Origin: Rhizobium grahamii
GTDB lineage: Bacteria; Pseudomonadota; Alphaproteobacteria; Rhizobiales; Rhizobiaceae
Reading direction: 5' to 3'
DNA: 64,000 bases
Assembly: GCF_009498215.1 (NCBI RefSeq)
Contig: NZ_CP043499.1
Coordinates: 248,001-312,000, forward strand
This document shows, piece after piece, positions 49,473-58,280 of the stretch. Positions within the stretch are counted from its first letter, which is position 1. Every line of letters starts with the position of its first letter. The notes under the pieces are model-generated. The model did not search any database and was not told the origin of the DNA. It worked only from the letters and a program-made list of their open reading frames with translations. A program made the position numbers and the translations under genes.

Positions 49473-51359
49473 ATGCTGGAATTTCTGGAACTCGAAGAGA
49501 CCGTCGGGCGAGCCTGGCATCGCATCGTAGGCGAGACAAGCTCGTGGCCCCATCATCCTGACAAAGCCGTCCGTCTTGCCGACGTAAGGGCGCAGCTCTC
49601 GGTCTGTTTCCGGGCTTTCGGTGGGGAGCCGACTTTTCAGATCCAGAAATCCCGGCAGAAAACCAGTTCTCATCGGCTTCGTCTGCGGCAGGTCGTGGGC
49701 CTTGGCGAAGAGCGAACCGATCACCCGACTTGGGACAACTCGGCGCTCCATCTTCCGGCAGTGATCGACGTCTTCAACGACCGCGGTCTCAACCGCGATC
49801 TCTACTTCTGGCTCGCCGGATACGTCGCGGTTGCCCTAACGGAGAACGTTCCCGTTGATCCGGTGCTCGCTGACATGGCTCGAATCGAGTCGGGTCGAAG
49901 GAACAGTAGGTTGGTCGTCACGACTTTTCCGGGAATGGCCGGTAGATACGCTCGACTTGTCCACGCACTGGCTTCCTGCCGTGCCCGAGGAAAGTTGCCT
50001 CTAGTCGAGGCTCGCGTCGAGACGTATGCCATGACCGCTCTATCGTTCCCGATCGAATACGACCTTCCGGAAGACGCCAGGCCAGCGATCAGCGGCGCAC
50101 CAGCGGGCTATCTCCCTATGCTGTCCGTTCCGCTTTGGCCTGATTTTCGGGGCAAAGTCGAGCTCCGAGCCACCGACAGGGACGATCTGCCGTCGGACTC
50201 CATTGAACGTGAGAGCGGTGAGAAAAACACGCATGAGGCCAAGCGACAGAATGACTCGGACGACCGCAAGCGCGATCCTTTCATCTTGAACCGGTTCGAG
50301 AAGATCTTGGCAATGGCAGAGATGATCAACGTCGACCGTCCGATCGACGATCGCGAGGACGACGAGCCGTCGGCCGCAGAAGAGCTCGACGATGTCGTGC
50401 TGAGCCAGACGAAGGAGAAGCCGAAATCGAAGTTCCACTTCGATCTCGATCTCTCGCCAGAGGCTGCCGATACATCGCGGATCGAAGCGGAGTTCGTCTA
50501 CCCGGAATGGAACTTCAGGAAGAACGAGTATTTGGAGGATCATTGCCGCGTCCTCGTAGGGACCGCCGAGAGCGATGCGTCAGGGTCGTTGGCCACCGAC
50601 CAGTCGGTCGTGCGTAAGATCAGAAAGCAATTTGAAACCCTTCGTCCCAAGCGGGAGATACGGCGCGCACAGTTGGACGGTAACGACCTCGACATGGATG
50701 CCGTGATCCGGTCGCGTATCGACCTAATGGTAACGGGGCAGCCAAACGACCATGTCTATGAATGCGCGCGTCCCGCCACGCACGAACTCGCCACTTCGAT
50801 CCTTGTAGACGTCTCCCTGTCAACCGATTCCTGGGTGAACAATCGACGGGTGCTCGACGTAGAAATGCAGGCACTCGATGTGCTTGCCCGCGGCCTTGAC
50901 GCCTGCGGAGATCGGTTCTCGATCGAAACTTTCACATCTCGTCGCCGCGACTGGGTCCGCATGGAAACCATTAAGCGTTTCGACGAGAAATTCACCCTCA
51001 CGACCGCACGCCGCATCGGCAGTCTAAAGCCGGGATATTACACCCGCATGGGCGCCGCCATCCGCCACGTTTCAACGCAGCTCGACAAGCAGTCGACCCG
51101 CAAGCGGCTGCTGATGATCCTGACTGACGGCAAGCCTAATGACGTAGATAACTACGAAGGACGGTTCGCGCTCGAAGACTGCAGGCGCGCCGTCTATGAA
51201 GCGCGCGCCCGCGGTCAGGCCGTCTTCGCTGTCACCGTCGATCGGAATGCGGAAGACTACCTTCCTGCTATTTTCGGCCGCCAAGGATATGCGCTGGTGT
51301 CGGACATCGCGAAGCTGCCTAGCGCGCTGCCTGCGATCTACAGGAACCTCACCGCGTGA
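49473..51359 (+). CDS. norD: NorD, von Willebrand factor A-domain protein for NO reductase maturation
   Basis: The 628-residue protein has a variable N-terminal part, a long acidic/polar middle (DREDDEPSAAEELDD) and a C-terminal VWA domain. The metal site is seen as ILVDVSLSTDSWV, with the DxSxS motif, then YYTRMGAAIRHVS and LMILTDGKPNDVDNYEG. It works as the partner of NorQ. It is the last gene of norCBQD. Confidence 0.93.
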   Translation: MLEFLELEETVGRAWHRIVGETSSWPHHPDKAVRLADVRAQLSVCFRAFGGEPTFQIQKSRQKTSSHRLRLRQVVGLGEERTDHPTWDNSALHLPAVIDVFNDRGLNRDLYFWLAGYVAVALTENVPVDPVLADMARIESGRRNSRLVVTTFPGMAGRYARLVHALASCRARGKLPLVEARVETYAMTALSFPIEYDLPEDARPAISGAPAGYLPMLSVPLWPDFRGKVELRATDRDDLPSDSIERESGEKNTHEAKRQNDSDDRKRDPFILNRFEKILAMAEMINVDRPIDDREDDEPSAAEELDDVVLSQTKEKPKSKFHFDLDLSPEAADTSRIEAEFVYPEWNFRKNEYLEDHCRVLVGTAESDASGSLATDQSVVRKIRKQFETLRPKREIRRAQLDGNDLDMDAVIRSRIDLMVTGQPNDHVYECARPATHELATSILVDVSLSTDSWVNNRRVLDVEMQALDVLARGLDACGDRFSIETFTSRRRDWVRMETIKRFDEKFTLTTARRIGSLKPGYYTRMGAAIRHVSTQLDKQSTRKRLLMILTDGKPNDVDNYEGRFALEDCRRAVYEARARGQAVFAVTVDRNAEDYLPAIFGRQGYALVSDIAKLPSALPAIYRNLTA

Positions 51360-51379
51360 CGACGTGCGCTACGCCGATG

Positions 51380-51393
51380 CTGATCAAGATCAA
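51380..51393. promoter_or_regulatory. FNR/NnrR-type box CTGATCAAGATCAA
   Basis: It differs at one base from TTGAT-N4-ATCAA. It is centred about 70 bp before the DUF6894-like gene, just after norD. Confidence 0.5.
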
Positions 51394-51455
51394 AGCGGAC
51401 AAAGACATTTTTCGATAGATGGAAGCTTTGCGAGTCCTGGAAAGGAGCCGCCTCG

Positions 51456-51686
51456 ATGTCGGGTAGGCGTGGGAGCCGATTTTTCTTCAACATTTGTTCG
51501 GGGTCCACGCTCGTACGAGACGCCACCGGCTGGGTTCTGCGGGACGTGGAGGAGGCAATCACTGCGGCCCTGGTAAACGGAATCAAGATGGTATCTCCGC
51601 TGGGCTGTCGGAATGCCTCGCGTTTCGAGATTACGGACGAGAAGGGGACGGTCGTTGCGACCGTTCCGATCGTCCATGATAATTGA
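51456..51686 (+). CDS. DUF6894-like small protein
   Basis: The 76-residue protein shows the DUF6894 layout: SRFFFNICSGSTLVRDATGWVLRDVEEAITAAL, then ASRFEITDEKGTVVATVPI. The function is unknown; such proteins are common in rhizobia. The start has AAGGAG upstream. A single-gene unit with its own FNR-type box. Confidence 0.7.
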   Translation: MSGRRGSRFFFNICSGSTLVRDATGWVLRDVEEAITAALVNGIKMVSPLGCRNASRFEITDEKGTVVATVPIVHDN

Positions 51687-51933
51687 CAGCATCTCACGGT
51701 GCGGAACCCGGCCGTTCGCTCCCAACGCTGTATCACGCGACGGCCAGATCACGCTGCGTGCTTTTGCTGAACGGGAGCGCCTATGAGCACACTCTTGTGT
51801 CAGATGGGCCCACTCCGGCGGGCCTTCTGACATTCAGGAATAGACCTCATGACAAAACGTCTCTATCCCTCGGCTGTTGTTCTCGGTTGCCGACGCTTCT
51901 CTTGTCACATGGTTGCTGATCCGCCTCGCGGAT

Positions 51934-52257
51934 CTATGTCTCGAACCGGCTCGGCGGGCGTTGCGACCGGCGTCGAAATACCTCATCGACAACGGCATCA
52001 AAGAATTCGAGCGCGTATTGCTCTGCGGCGACTTCATCGTCTGGCGCCAGCTTCAGTGGGTGGCAGCGCTCCCGAACCATGCGCTCGATATTCTCCCGGA
52101 GTCTGGCAATCGCACCAGCATTGCGGTGAGCAACCGTGTCCTCGACACAAGCAAGGGCGATGGATTCGAGTACGATGAGCTTCCCCTCGATCTCGCCTTC
52201 CGTGGGGATGGGAAAGCGTTCTCCACCCTGCTTTCCGTCGCGTTTCGTCGAGAGCAT
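51934..52257 (-). CDS. Hypothetical protein under an FNR-type box
   Basis: The 107-residue product starts at ATG 52257 with GGAGG seven bases upstream (GGAGGATCAGGC). It is helical (KLIVLESIALACVEDTVAHRNAGAIARLRENIERMV, in pieces). A plus-strand frame of similar length at 51877-52263 is less convincing because it lacks a ribosome site. No family was recognised. The FNR-type box at 52356 supports the minus-strand gene. Confidence 0.55.
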   Translation of the reverse strand: MLSTKRDGKQGGERFPIPTEGEIEGKLIVLESIALACVEDTVAHRNAGAIARLRENIERMVRERCHPLKLAPDDEVAAEQYALEFFDAVVDEVFRRRSQRPPSRFET

Positions 52258-52355
52258 GCCTGATCCTCCCTTTGGAAAGTTGCGCTCGCTTAAACCGGCA
52301 CAAGCCGATCCACATCCGTTCGCGCCAGCTTAATCCCTTTCCTTGGGTCAGCACT

Positions 52356-52369
52356 TTGATGAACGTCAA
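52356..52369. promoter_or_regulatory. FNR/NnrR-type box TTGATGAACGTCAA
   Basis: TTGAT-N4-GTCAA within TTTGAT...GTCAAAG. It is centred about 105 bp before the minus-strand gene at 52257 and about 61 bp before the small plus-strand ORF at 52424. Confidence 0.65.
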
Positions 52370-52423
52370 AGAGTTGGAGACCGTTTGCGGATATCCTGAG
52401 CCTTCTCCGACAAAAGAGGTGTC

Positions 52424-52510
52424 ATGACAATGAAGTCTATATTGGCGGCATTCGCTGCGTACGAGGTTGAAGCCGCTCAGCCGGTCGCGTTCACCGCTAC
52501 TGCATACTAG
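52424..52510 (+). CDS. Possible 28-residue small protein or remnant
   Basis: ATG 52424 has AGAGG upstream and a correctly placed FNR-type box. It encodes a short Ala-rich peptide (LAAFAAYEVEAA core) ending at TAG 52508-52510. It could be the broken start of a lost gene. Between 52511 and 52861 an open but start-less plus-strand frame (with VDHASRVSAFQSMLEAAVAGTTMEG) is seen, which is not supported as a gene. Confidence 0.25.
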   Translation: MTMKSILAAFAAYEVEAAQPVAFTATAY

Positions 52511-52861
52511 GTTGATGGCGACACGCGGACTAGGCGATTTGATATCAAACGCTATTGCGGTCGTTCGTTTTTCGCCTCACCATTTCTTCATAGGAAGAGA
52601 AATGGGGCGGGTCATTGGGGGATCTCAATCACAGCATATCTGATAGTCGCGGCATCGACGGAGACGGTCTGGACTGTCGTTGACCATGCGTCGCGCGTTT
52701 CGGCATTTCAGTCGATGCTCGAAGCGGCGGTCGCCGGCACGACCATGGAGGGCCGTGACCGCGACGTCTACCGCGCTGCTGCGGAAGACATTCTCGCTCT
52801 TCTGACGCCTGACTGGGTCTCTCGCAAGATAATGTCCGCCGCAGCACGCGACGTCCTGCCA

Positions 52862-53572
52862 TCATTCCGCTCCGTCCGCCATTTCAAGATGGGCACGCTG
52901 CACCGCCTCTTGAAGCTCATCGATCGGACTCTGGCGTACCATCTTCTTGCCTTCCAGCTCCTTAGGCATCTTCCAGCCGGGATCGACGCCGTCCATGTTG
53001 GGTAACTCGTGAGCGATCCCCTTGTGACAGTCGATGCACGTCGCCTTACCAGACAGCAGATAGCGCGTGTGAATTTCTGCGGCCCTCTGCGTCTGTTTTT
53101 GAAAGTCCATGGCGACTGATGCATGACAGTTCCGACACTCGAGACTGTCGTTGGCCTTCATTCGCGCCCACTCGTGTTGCGCGAGCTCGAGCCGCTTCTC
53201 GAGAAATTTGGACCGCGTGTTAATTGTGCCGAAGATCTTTCCCCAGACCTCCTTCGATGCCTGCATCTTGCGGGCGATCTTGTCAGTCCACTGGTGGGGG
53301 ACGTGGCAGTCTGGGCAGCTTGCTCGGACTCCCGACCGGTTGGAGAAGTGGATGGTCCGGCTTAGTTCCTGATAGACGTTGTCGTGCATCTCATGACAGG
53401 ACGTGCAGAATTTCTCGGAATTTGTCAGTTCGAGCGCCGTATTGAAGGCTCCCCAAAACATAACGCCGCCCACGAACCCACCCAGCGTCAGGACGCCTAA
53501 GCCTATGGTGGCAGCCGGGGTGATGATAATCGACCAGCACCATATGACGATCTTCCTGATCCATCCGAACAT
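52862..53572 (-). CDS. napC: NapC, membrane tetrahaem cytochrome c
   Basis: The 236-residue protein has an N-terminal membrane anchor (IIITPAATIGLGVLTLGGFVGGVMFWGAF) and four haem sites: CTSCHEMH, CPDCHVPH, CRNCHAS and CIDCHKG. It is the NapC/NirT quinol dehydrogenase that passes electrons from ubiquinol to NapAB. It is the last gene of napEFDABC. Confidence 0.96.
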   Translation of the reverse strand: MFGWIRKIVIWCWSIIITPAATIGLGVLTLGGFVGGVMFWGAFNTALELTNSEKFCTSCHEMHDNVYQELSRTIHFSNRSGVRASCPDCHVPHQWTDKIARKMQASKEVWGKIFGTINTRSKFLEKRLELAQHEWARMKANDSLECRNCHASVAMDFQKQTQRAAEIHTRYLLSGKATCIDCHKGIAHELPNMDGVDPGWKMPKELEGKKMVRQSPIDELQEAVQRAHLEMADGAE

Positions 53573-53577
53573 GATCG

Positions 53578-54078
53578 TTACTCGCTTCCCGCGGGCCTGA
53601 CGCCCAGTTCGCTCATGTCCTTGAACTCGCTCGGCACGAGAGGTTGGGTATCAGCCTGCGGTACATGGCACGCAGTGCAGAAATAACGTCTGGGAGAAAC
53701 GTCCGCCAGCATCTGTCCCTCGCGCGTCATATAGTGGGTCACACTAATCATCGGTGCCCCGCTATCTTGAGTGAACTCCCGCTTGTGACATGAGAGACAA
53801 CGGTTGGCGTTGACAGAAAGCTCGTAGCCTTCGATCGAATGCGGAATGATCGGCGGCTGATCGGGATAAGCGCGCATTCTTCGCTGGTCGTCGATAATCC
53901 ATTTCGGAAGGGGCTTCGCTTCGCCGGTTTCCATCGAAGGGGTCGGACCCTCAAGCTGAGGAACCGTCTGCTGAATCACTTGGGCAACGGACGCCGTCGT
54001 CAGGAAGACCAGAAGGCCCGCCGCTACCGCCATCCATCCGGGCCGCTTCAAACAGCGGGGAGTATCTTGACCGCGCAT
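53578..54078 (-). CDS. napB: NapB, dihaem cytochrome c subunit of periplasmic nitrate reductase
   Basis: The 166-residue protein has a signal peptide (AVAAGLLVFLTTASVAQ) and two haem sites, RCLSCHKREFTQDSGAP and FCTACHVPQADTQPLV, in the standard NapB setting (HSIEGYELSVNANRC). The start at 54078 overlaps the napA end by 31 bp. A much longer frame exists upstream but enters napA. Confidence 0.95.
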   Translation of the reverse strand: MRGQDTPRCLKRPGWMAVAAGLLVFLTTASVAQVIQQTVPQLEGPTPSMETGEAKPLPKWIIDDQRRMRAYPDQPPIIPHSIEGYELSVNANRCLSCHKREFTQDSGAPMISVTHYMTREGQMLADVSPRRYFCTACHVPQADTQPLVPSEFKDMSELGVRPAGSE

Positions 54079-56552
54079 TTTTTGAAATCCGTTTGTTTGG
54101 AGATTGGATCGGTGGCATCGAGCGTCACCTTGTTGATCAACTGGCTCGCATCGAACCAGGGGACAAAGATCACCCCGGTGGGCATTCTGTTCCGTCCCCG
54201 GATATCGATCCGGGACCGGATTTCCCCCCGTCTGGAGATAATGCGGACCTCTGCCCCCTGATTGATGCCGCGTTTGCGAGCATCTTCTGCGTTCATGAAG
54301 CACCGGGCGCCGGGGAACGCCATATACAGTTCCGGGACCCTCATCGTCATCGAGCCGGAATGCCAGTGCTCCAGCACGCGCCCTGTGACTAGCCAGAAGT
54401 CGAACTCGTCATCGGGAGATTCCGCAGGGGGTTCATACGGGACTGCCAGTATGACCGCCTTGCCATCCTTCTGGCCGTAGAACTTCACGCCCTCGCCAGG
54501 CTTCACATAGGGATCAAATCCTTCGCGATACCGCCACCGGGTTTCTTGGCCATCGACGACCGGCCACCGTAGTCCACGCACCTGGTGGTACATGTCGTAG
54601 GGCGCGAGATCGTGACCGTGTCCGCGACCAAACGAAGCGTATTCCTCGAACAACCCTTTTTGGACGTAGAAGCCGAAGGCCTTGGCTTCATTGTTATCAT
54701 ACTCAGCGTCCACCTCGCTAAGCGGAAACCGGTCGACCTCACCGTTCTTGAAAAGCACGTCGAAAAGGCTTTTTTCGCGGTATTCGGGATGTTCGTCTAG
54801 GATTTCTTTCGGCCAAACTTCGTCCGTCGTGAAGCGCTTCGAGAACTCCATAAGTTGCCAGAGATCCGATCGAGCTTCGCCCTTGGCTTGAACGAGTTGA
54901 TGCCAAACGTGAGTTCGTCTTTCGGCGTTTCCGTAGGCGCCCTCTTTCTCCACCCACATCGCTGCCGGCAAGATTAGGTCAGCGCTCATGGCGGTGATGG
55001 TGGGATAGGCATCGGATACAACGATGAAGTTCTCGGGGTTTCGATAGCCCTGCCACGTCTCATTGCTGGTGTTGGGGCCGGCTTGTACGTTGTTATTCAC
55101 CTGTACCCAATAGAAATTCAGCTTCCCGTCCTTCAGCATGCGATCCTGTTGTACGGCGTGATACCCAGGCTTCTCCGGAATGATCCCATGCGGTATCCGC
55201 CAAATCTCCTCCGCATGCTTTCGGTGCTCGGGATTGGTCACGGTCATGTCGGCGGGAAGGCGATGCGCGAACGTGCCTACTTCGCGCGCAGTGCCGCACG
55301 CAGAAGGTTGGCCCGTAAGCGAGAAAGGGCTGTTGCCAGGCTCCGAGATCTTTCCGGTTAGTAGATGCAGGTTATAGACCATCTGGTTGGCCCAGACGCC
55401 GCGAACATGCTGGTTGAAACCCATTGTCCAGAGTGACATCACCTTGCGGTTTGGATCGGCGTAAAGTTCAGCCAATTGCTCCAAAAACCCTGGATCGACC
55501 CCAGTAAGTTCTGAAGTCTTTTCGAGAGTGTATTCCGCAACGTGCTGCTTGAAGGTGTCGAAATCGATCGGTTCAGTCTTTCCTGGGTCTACCGAGTTCG
55601 CGGCTTCCTGTTCACGCGGATTGTCAGGGCGCAGCCCGTAGCCAATGTCCGTGACACCCTTCGCGAACTTCGTGTGATCCTTCACGAAGGCCTCGTTCAC
55701 CCGCCCGGTCTGGATGATGTGGTTTGCGATGTAATTGAGGATGGCAAGATCCGTTCCCGGCTTAAAGACAATCGGGATGTCGGCCAGATCCATACTCCGG
55801 TGCGTGTAGGTCGAAAGCACGGCCACACGTACGTGCGGCTGGCCGAGCCTTCGGTCGGCTACGCGGGTCCACAGGATCGGATGCATCTCGGCCATGTTCG
55901 AACCCCAGAGGACGAAGGCGTCAGCAGCTTCGAAGTCGTCGTAGCAGCCCATGGGCTCGTCCATCCCGAACGTGCGCATGAACCCATAGGCGGCGGAGGC
56001 CATGCAATGCCGCGCGTTCGGGTCAAGATTGTTTGACCGGAGGCCCGCGCGCATGAGTTTCGTAGCGGCGTAGCCTTCAAAAATGGTCCACTGACCGGAG
56101 CCGAACATGCCTACTGCCGTCGGCCCTTTCTCCTTCAATACCTTTTTGCATTGCGCGGCCATCACGTCGAAGGCTTCGTCCCAGCTTACCGGCTCGAACT
56201 CTCCGTCCTTCGCGAAGACGCCGTCGCGCTTTCTCAGAAGGGGCCGCGTCAGGCGGTCCTCGCCGTACATTATCTTGGAAAGGAAGTATCCCTTGATGCA
56301 GTTGAGGCCTCGGTTGACTTCCGCCTGCATGTCTCCGTGGGTTGCCACCACCTGTCCGGCCTTGACACCGACCATTACGCCGCAGCCGGTTCCGCAGAAG
56401 CGGCAAGGCGCCTTTGACCACTTGATTTCGAGGGCGGTTACGCCGCCAGGGACTGGCTGCGCGGCCGCGGGAAGAGTCACGCCCGCGGCCGCCGCCGCAA
56501 GTGCCGCCGCCTGAGCCTTCAGAACATCACGCCTGTTGAACTCTCCGGTCAT
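54048..56552 (-). CDS. napA: NapA, catalytic subunit of periplasmic nitrate reductase
   Basis: The 834-residue protein has a Tat signal (NRRDVLKAQ followed by an Ala-rich stretch). The 4Fe-4S site is APCRFCGTGCGVMVG and NRGLNCIKGYFL. The molybdenum-cofactor region includes GSGQWTIFEGYAATKLMRAGLRSNNLDPNARHCMASAA with the Cys that binds Mo. It reduces nitrate to nitrite in the periplasm. The start at 56552 fits the Tat signal. Confidence 0.97.
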   Translation of the reverse strand: MTGEFNRRDVLKAQAAALAAAAAGVTLPAAAQPVPGGVTALEIKWSKAPCRFCGTGCGVMVGVKAGQVVATHGDMQAEVNRGLNCIKGYFLSKIMYGEDRLTRPLLRKRDGVFAKDGEFEPVSWDEAFDVMAAQCKKVLKEKGPTAVGMFGSGQWTIFEGYAATKLMRAGLRSNNLDPNARHCMASAAYGFMRTFGMDEPMGCYDDFEAADAFVLWGSNMAEMHPILWTRVADRRLGQPHVRVAVLSTYTHRSMDLADIPIVFKPGTDLAILNYIANHIIQTGRVNEAFVKDHTKFAKGVTDIGYGLRPDNPREQEAANSVDPGKTEPIDFDTFKQHVAEYTLEKTSELTGVDPGFLEQLAELYADPNRKVMSLWTMGFNQHVRGVWANQMVYNLHLLTGKISEPGNSPFSLTGQPSACGTAREVGTFAHRLPADMTVTNPEHRKHAEEIWRIPHGIIPEKPGYHAVQQDRMLKDGKLNFYWVQVNNNVQAGPNTSNETWQGYRNPENFIVVSDAYPTITAMSADLILPAAMWVEKEGAYGNAERRTHVWHQLVQAKGEARSDLWQLMEFSKRFTTDEVWPKEILDEHPEYREKSLFDVLFKNGEVDRFPLSEVDAEYDNNEAKAFGFYVQKGLFEEYASFGRGHGHDLAPYDMYHQVRGLRWPVVDGQETRWRYREGFDPYVKPGEGVKFYGQKDGKAVILAVPYEPPAESPDDEFDFWLVTGRVLEHWHSGSMTMRVPELYMAFPGARCFMNAEDARKRGINQGAEVRIISRRGEIRSRIDIRGRNRMPTGVIFVPWFDASQLINKVTLDATDPISKQTDFKKCAVKILPAV

Positions 56553-56811
56553 CGTCCTGCGTCTCCTCTTCGACATGCTCGAAAACCATATTCGCCGCGA
56601 TAACCCCCTCCAGGAGAGAGATGCTAGTCAGCGCCGTTCCGAGCTCTCCCGTACTCGAGCCTTCGATAACGATGATGAACTTGCCGTTCTCCACGCCGTG
56701 AACCTCAATGCTTGCCATGTTTGCAAGCGCACAGCCGACAGAGGCAGTGAACGCTGGCATCGTCGCAACGACAGCGCTGGAAATATGATGGCGGGTCGCT
56801 CGATCAGGCAT
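56527..56811 (-). CDS. napD: NapD, chaperone for NapA
   Basis: The 94-residue protein has the NapD ferredoxin-like fold: HHISSAVVATMPAFTASVGCALANMASIEVHGVENGKFIIVIEG in parts, followed by ISLLEGVIAANMVFEH. It binds the NapA Tat signal and proofreads export. It overlaps napF (8 bp) and napA (26 bp). Confidence 0.93.
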   Translation of the reverse strand: MPDRATRHHISSAVVATMPAFTASVGCALANMASIEVHGVENGKFIIVIEGSSTGELGTALTSISLLEGVIAANMVFEHVEEETQDDDRRVQQA

Positions 56812-57304
56812 GCAAACCCTCCGGCGAATGACTCTCCATCTCAACCGCGTCAACGGGGCATGACGCAACGCACGCTCCGCATCCAGAGCAGCGATCGGCA
56901 TTTATGGAAGGTAGGAATGGCCCGCCGATTCGCGGGCGAAAACGTATGGCGTCCTCCGGACAACCGTCACGGCACGATTGACAGGCGACGTCGCGCACAG
57001 CCAGACACTCGCCTCCAATGGTCGCGACATAAGGAATAGTGCGCGCAGAGGACAGGGTGAATACCGGTTCGGGACAGACCTGCGCACACTCGCTGCAGAA
57101 CGTGCACTCGCCATTGCGAAATTCGAGCCTCGGAAGCCCTCCATCAATAACGATTATCCCGGTGGGACATCGCTCTACGCACAATCCGCAGCCCGTGCAC
57201 GCGCTTGAGAGAAGCATTGTTGACGTTCCCGGCGGGCGAATTGCGTCAGATCGCACGTGACCAGATAGGAGCTGTCGTCGAGATAGGGACGGTCGCTGCG
57301 ACAT
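56804..57304 (-). CDS. napF: NapF, 4Fe-4S ferredoxin-type protein
   Basis: The 166-residue protein has an N-terminal RRQLLSG motif and four clusters: CTGCGLCVERCP, CTFCSECAQVCP, CQSCRDGCP and CSGCGACVASCP. NapF is thought to help mature NapA in the cytoplasm. The start at 57304 has GAGG upstream; napE ends 7 bp before it. Confidence 0.93.
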   Translation of the reverse strand: MSQRPSLSRRQLLSGHVRSDAIRPPGTSTMLLSSACTGCGLCVERCPTGIIVIDGGLPRLEFRNGECTFCSECAQVCPEPVFTLSSARTIPYVATIGGECLAVRDVACQSCRDGCPEDAIRFRPRIGGPFLPSINADRCSGCGACVASCPVDAVEMESHSPEGLHA

Positions 57305-57311
57305 GCCGTCC

Positions 57312-57506
57312 TCAATGGCTCGAGGGCGGCCCAGGAGGGCCGAAAACAATCTGGAACATCCAGACCAGGAAGCCATAGCCGCCGACCACGCCGACAGCTA
57401 CCACGGGCCATATCGCGAATGCCAGGATAATAAAGACGAGCGTTTCGAACCGACGGCTAGCCTGCCGTTCGTGTTTCTCTGGAGCCTTCCCCGCAAGCTC
57501 TGTCAT
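57312..57506 (-). CDS. napE: NapE, small membrane protein
   Basis: The 64-residue protein has one membrane helix (ETLVFIILAFAIWPVVAVGVVGGYGFLVWM) in the usual NapE place at the head of the nap operon. Its role is unknown. Confidence 0.9.
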   Translation of the reverse strand: MTELAGKAPEKHERQASRRFETLVFIILAFAIWPVVAVGVVGGYGFLVWMFQIVFGPPGPPSSH

Positions 57507-57620
57507 CGCTCGACCTCCTAGTTTTGTTTAGCATAAGTTGTATCAAAATCAAGCTAATGGGCGACCGGACAGGCAAAACACACCACCATCATTGATATAG
57601 CGCAAACAGGCTTGACGATG

Positions 57621-57634
57621 TTGATCGTAGACAA
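57621..57634. promoter_or_regulatory. FNR/NnrR-type box TTGATCGTAGACAA upstream of fbcF
   Basis: TTGAT-N4-GACAA is centred 68 bp before the Rieske gene start at 57696, a spacing similar to the ftrA and 60590 boxes. A weaker TGTATCAAAATCAA site at 57539-57552 lies 40 bp before napE and could serve the nap operon. Confidence 0.5.
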
Positions 57635-57695
57635 CCGGCTGGCCGTCCCAGCGTTGGATTGGTCAAGTTCAACAAAGATCAAGGAAATACGCGTG

Positions 57696-58268
57696 ATGAC
57701 TGGCAGCGAAGAAGACGAGACAGGTGGGCCGACCCGCCGTGATTTTCTCTACCTGACAACGGGCATAGCGGGGGCCGTAGGAGCGGCGGCCGTCGCTTGG
57801 CCGTTCGTCGACCAGATGCGTCCGGACGCGTCCACGCTGGCGCTGGCGTCCATCGAGGTAGACGTCTCCAGTCTCGAGCCTGGCATGTCGCTGACAGCCA
57901 AGTGGCGAGGCAAGCCTGTATTCATCCGCAATCGCACGCCTGAAGAGGTGAAGGCGGCTGCGGACACGCCGCTGTCAGATCTAAAGGATCCGGTGGCGCG
58001 CAACGCGAACCTTCCCGCTGAAGCCCAAGCCACGGGGACCGATAGGTCTGCAGGCGAAGGTAAGGAGAACTGGATCGTCATGATCGGCTCATGCACCCAT
58101 CTTGGCTGCGTGCCGCTTGGTCAGGCCGGCGAATACAATGGTTGGTTCTGCCCCTGCCATGGATCGGTCTACGACACAGCCGGCCGCATCCGAAAAGGCC
58201 CGGCTCCTGAGAATCTTCCGATCCCGCCGCATGAATTCGTCAGCGATGGCGTGGTCAAGATCGGATGA
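57696..58268 (+). CDS. fbcF: Rieske iron-sulphur subunit of cytochrome bc1 (accessory copy)
   Basis: The 190-residue protein has a Tat-type signal (TRRDFLYLTTGIAGAVGAAAVAWPFV). The Rieske 2Fe-2S motifs are CTHLGCVPLG and CPCHGSVYD. The start at 57696 is chosen for the signal and for AAGGA upstream; the frame opens at 57612. It takes electrons from ubiquinol and passes them to cytochrome c1. The copy is likely extra to a chromosomal bc1. Confidence 0.95.
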   Translation: MTGSEEDETGGPTRRDFLYLTTGIAGAVGAAAVAWPFVDQMRPDASTLALASIEVDVSSLEPGMSLTAKWRGKPVFIRNRTPEEVKAAADTPLSDLKDPVARNANLPAEAQATGTDRSAGEGKENWIVMIGSCTHLGCVPLGQAGEYNGWFCPCHGSVYDTAGRIRKGPAPENLPIPPHEFVSDGVVKIG

Positions 58269-58280
58269 TAGGAGCCCGAA

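Noticed and set aside
51877..52263. 128-codon plus-strand frame
   Set aside because: No ribosome site; the opposite frame has GGAGG and an FNR-type box.
52511..52862. Plus-strand open frame with VDHASRVSAFQSMLEAAVAG
   Set aside because: No start codon before 52715 and it runs antisense into napC; not supported as a gene.
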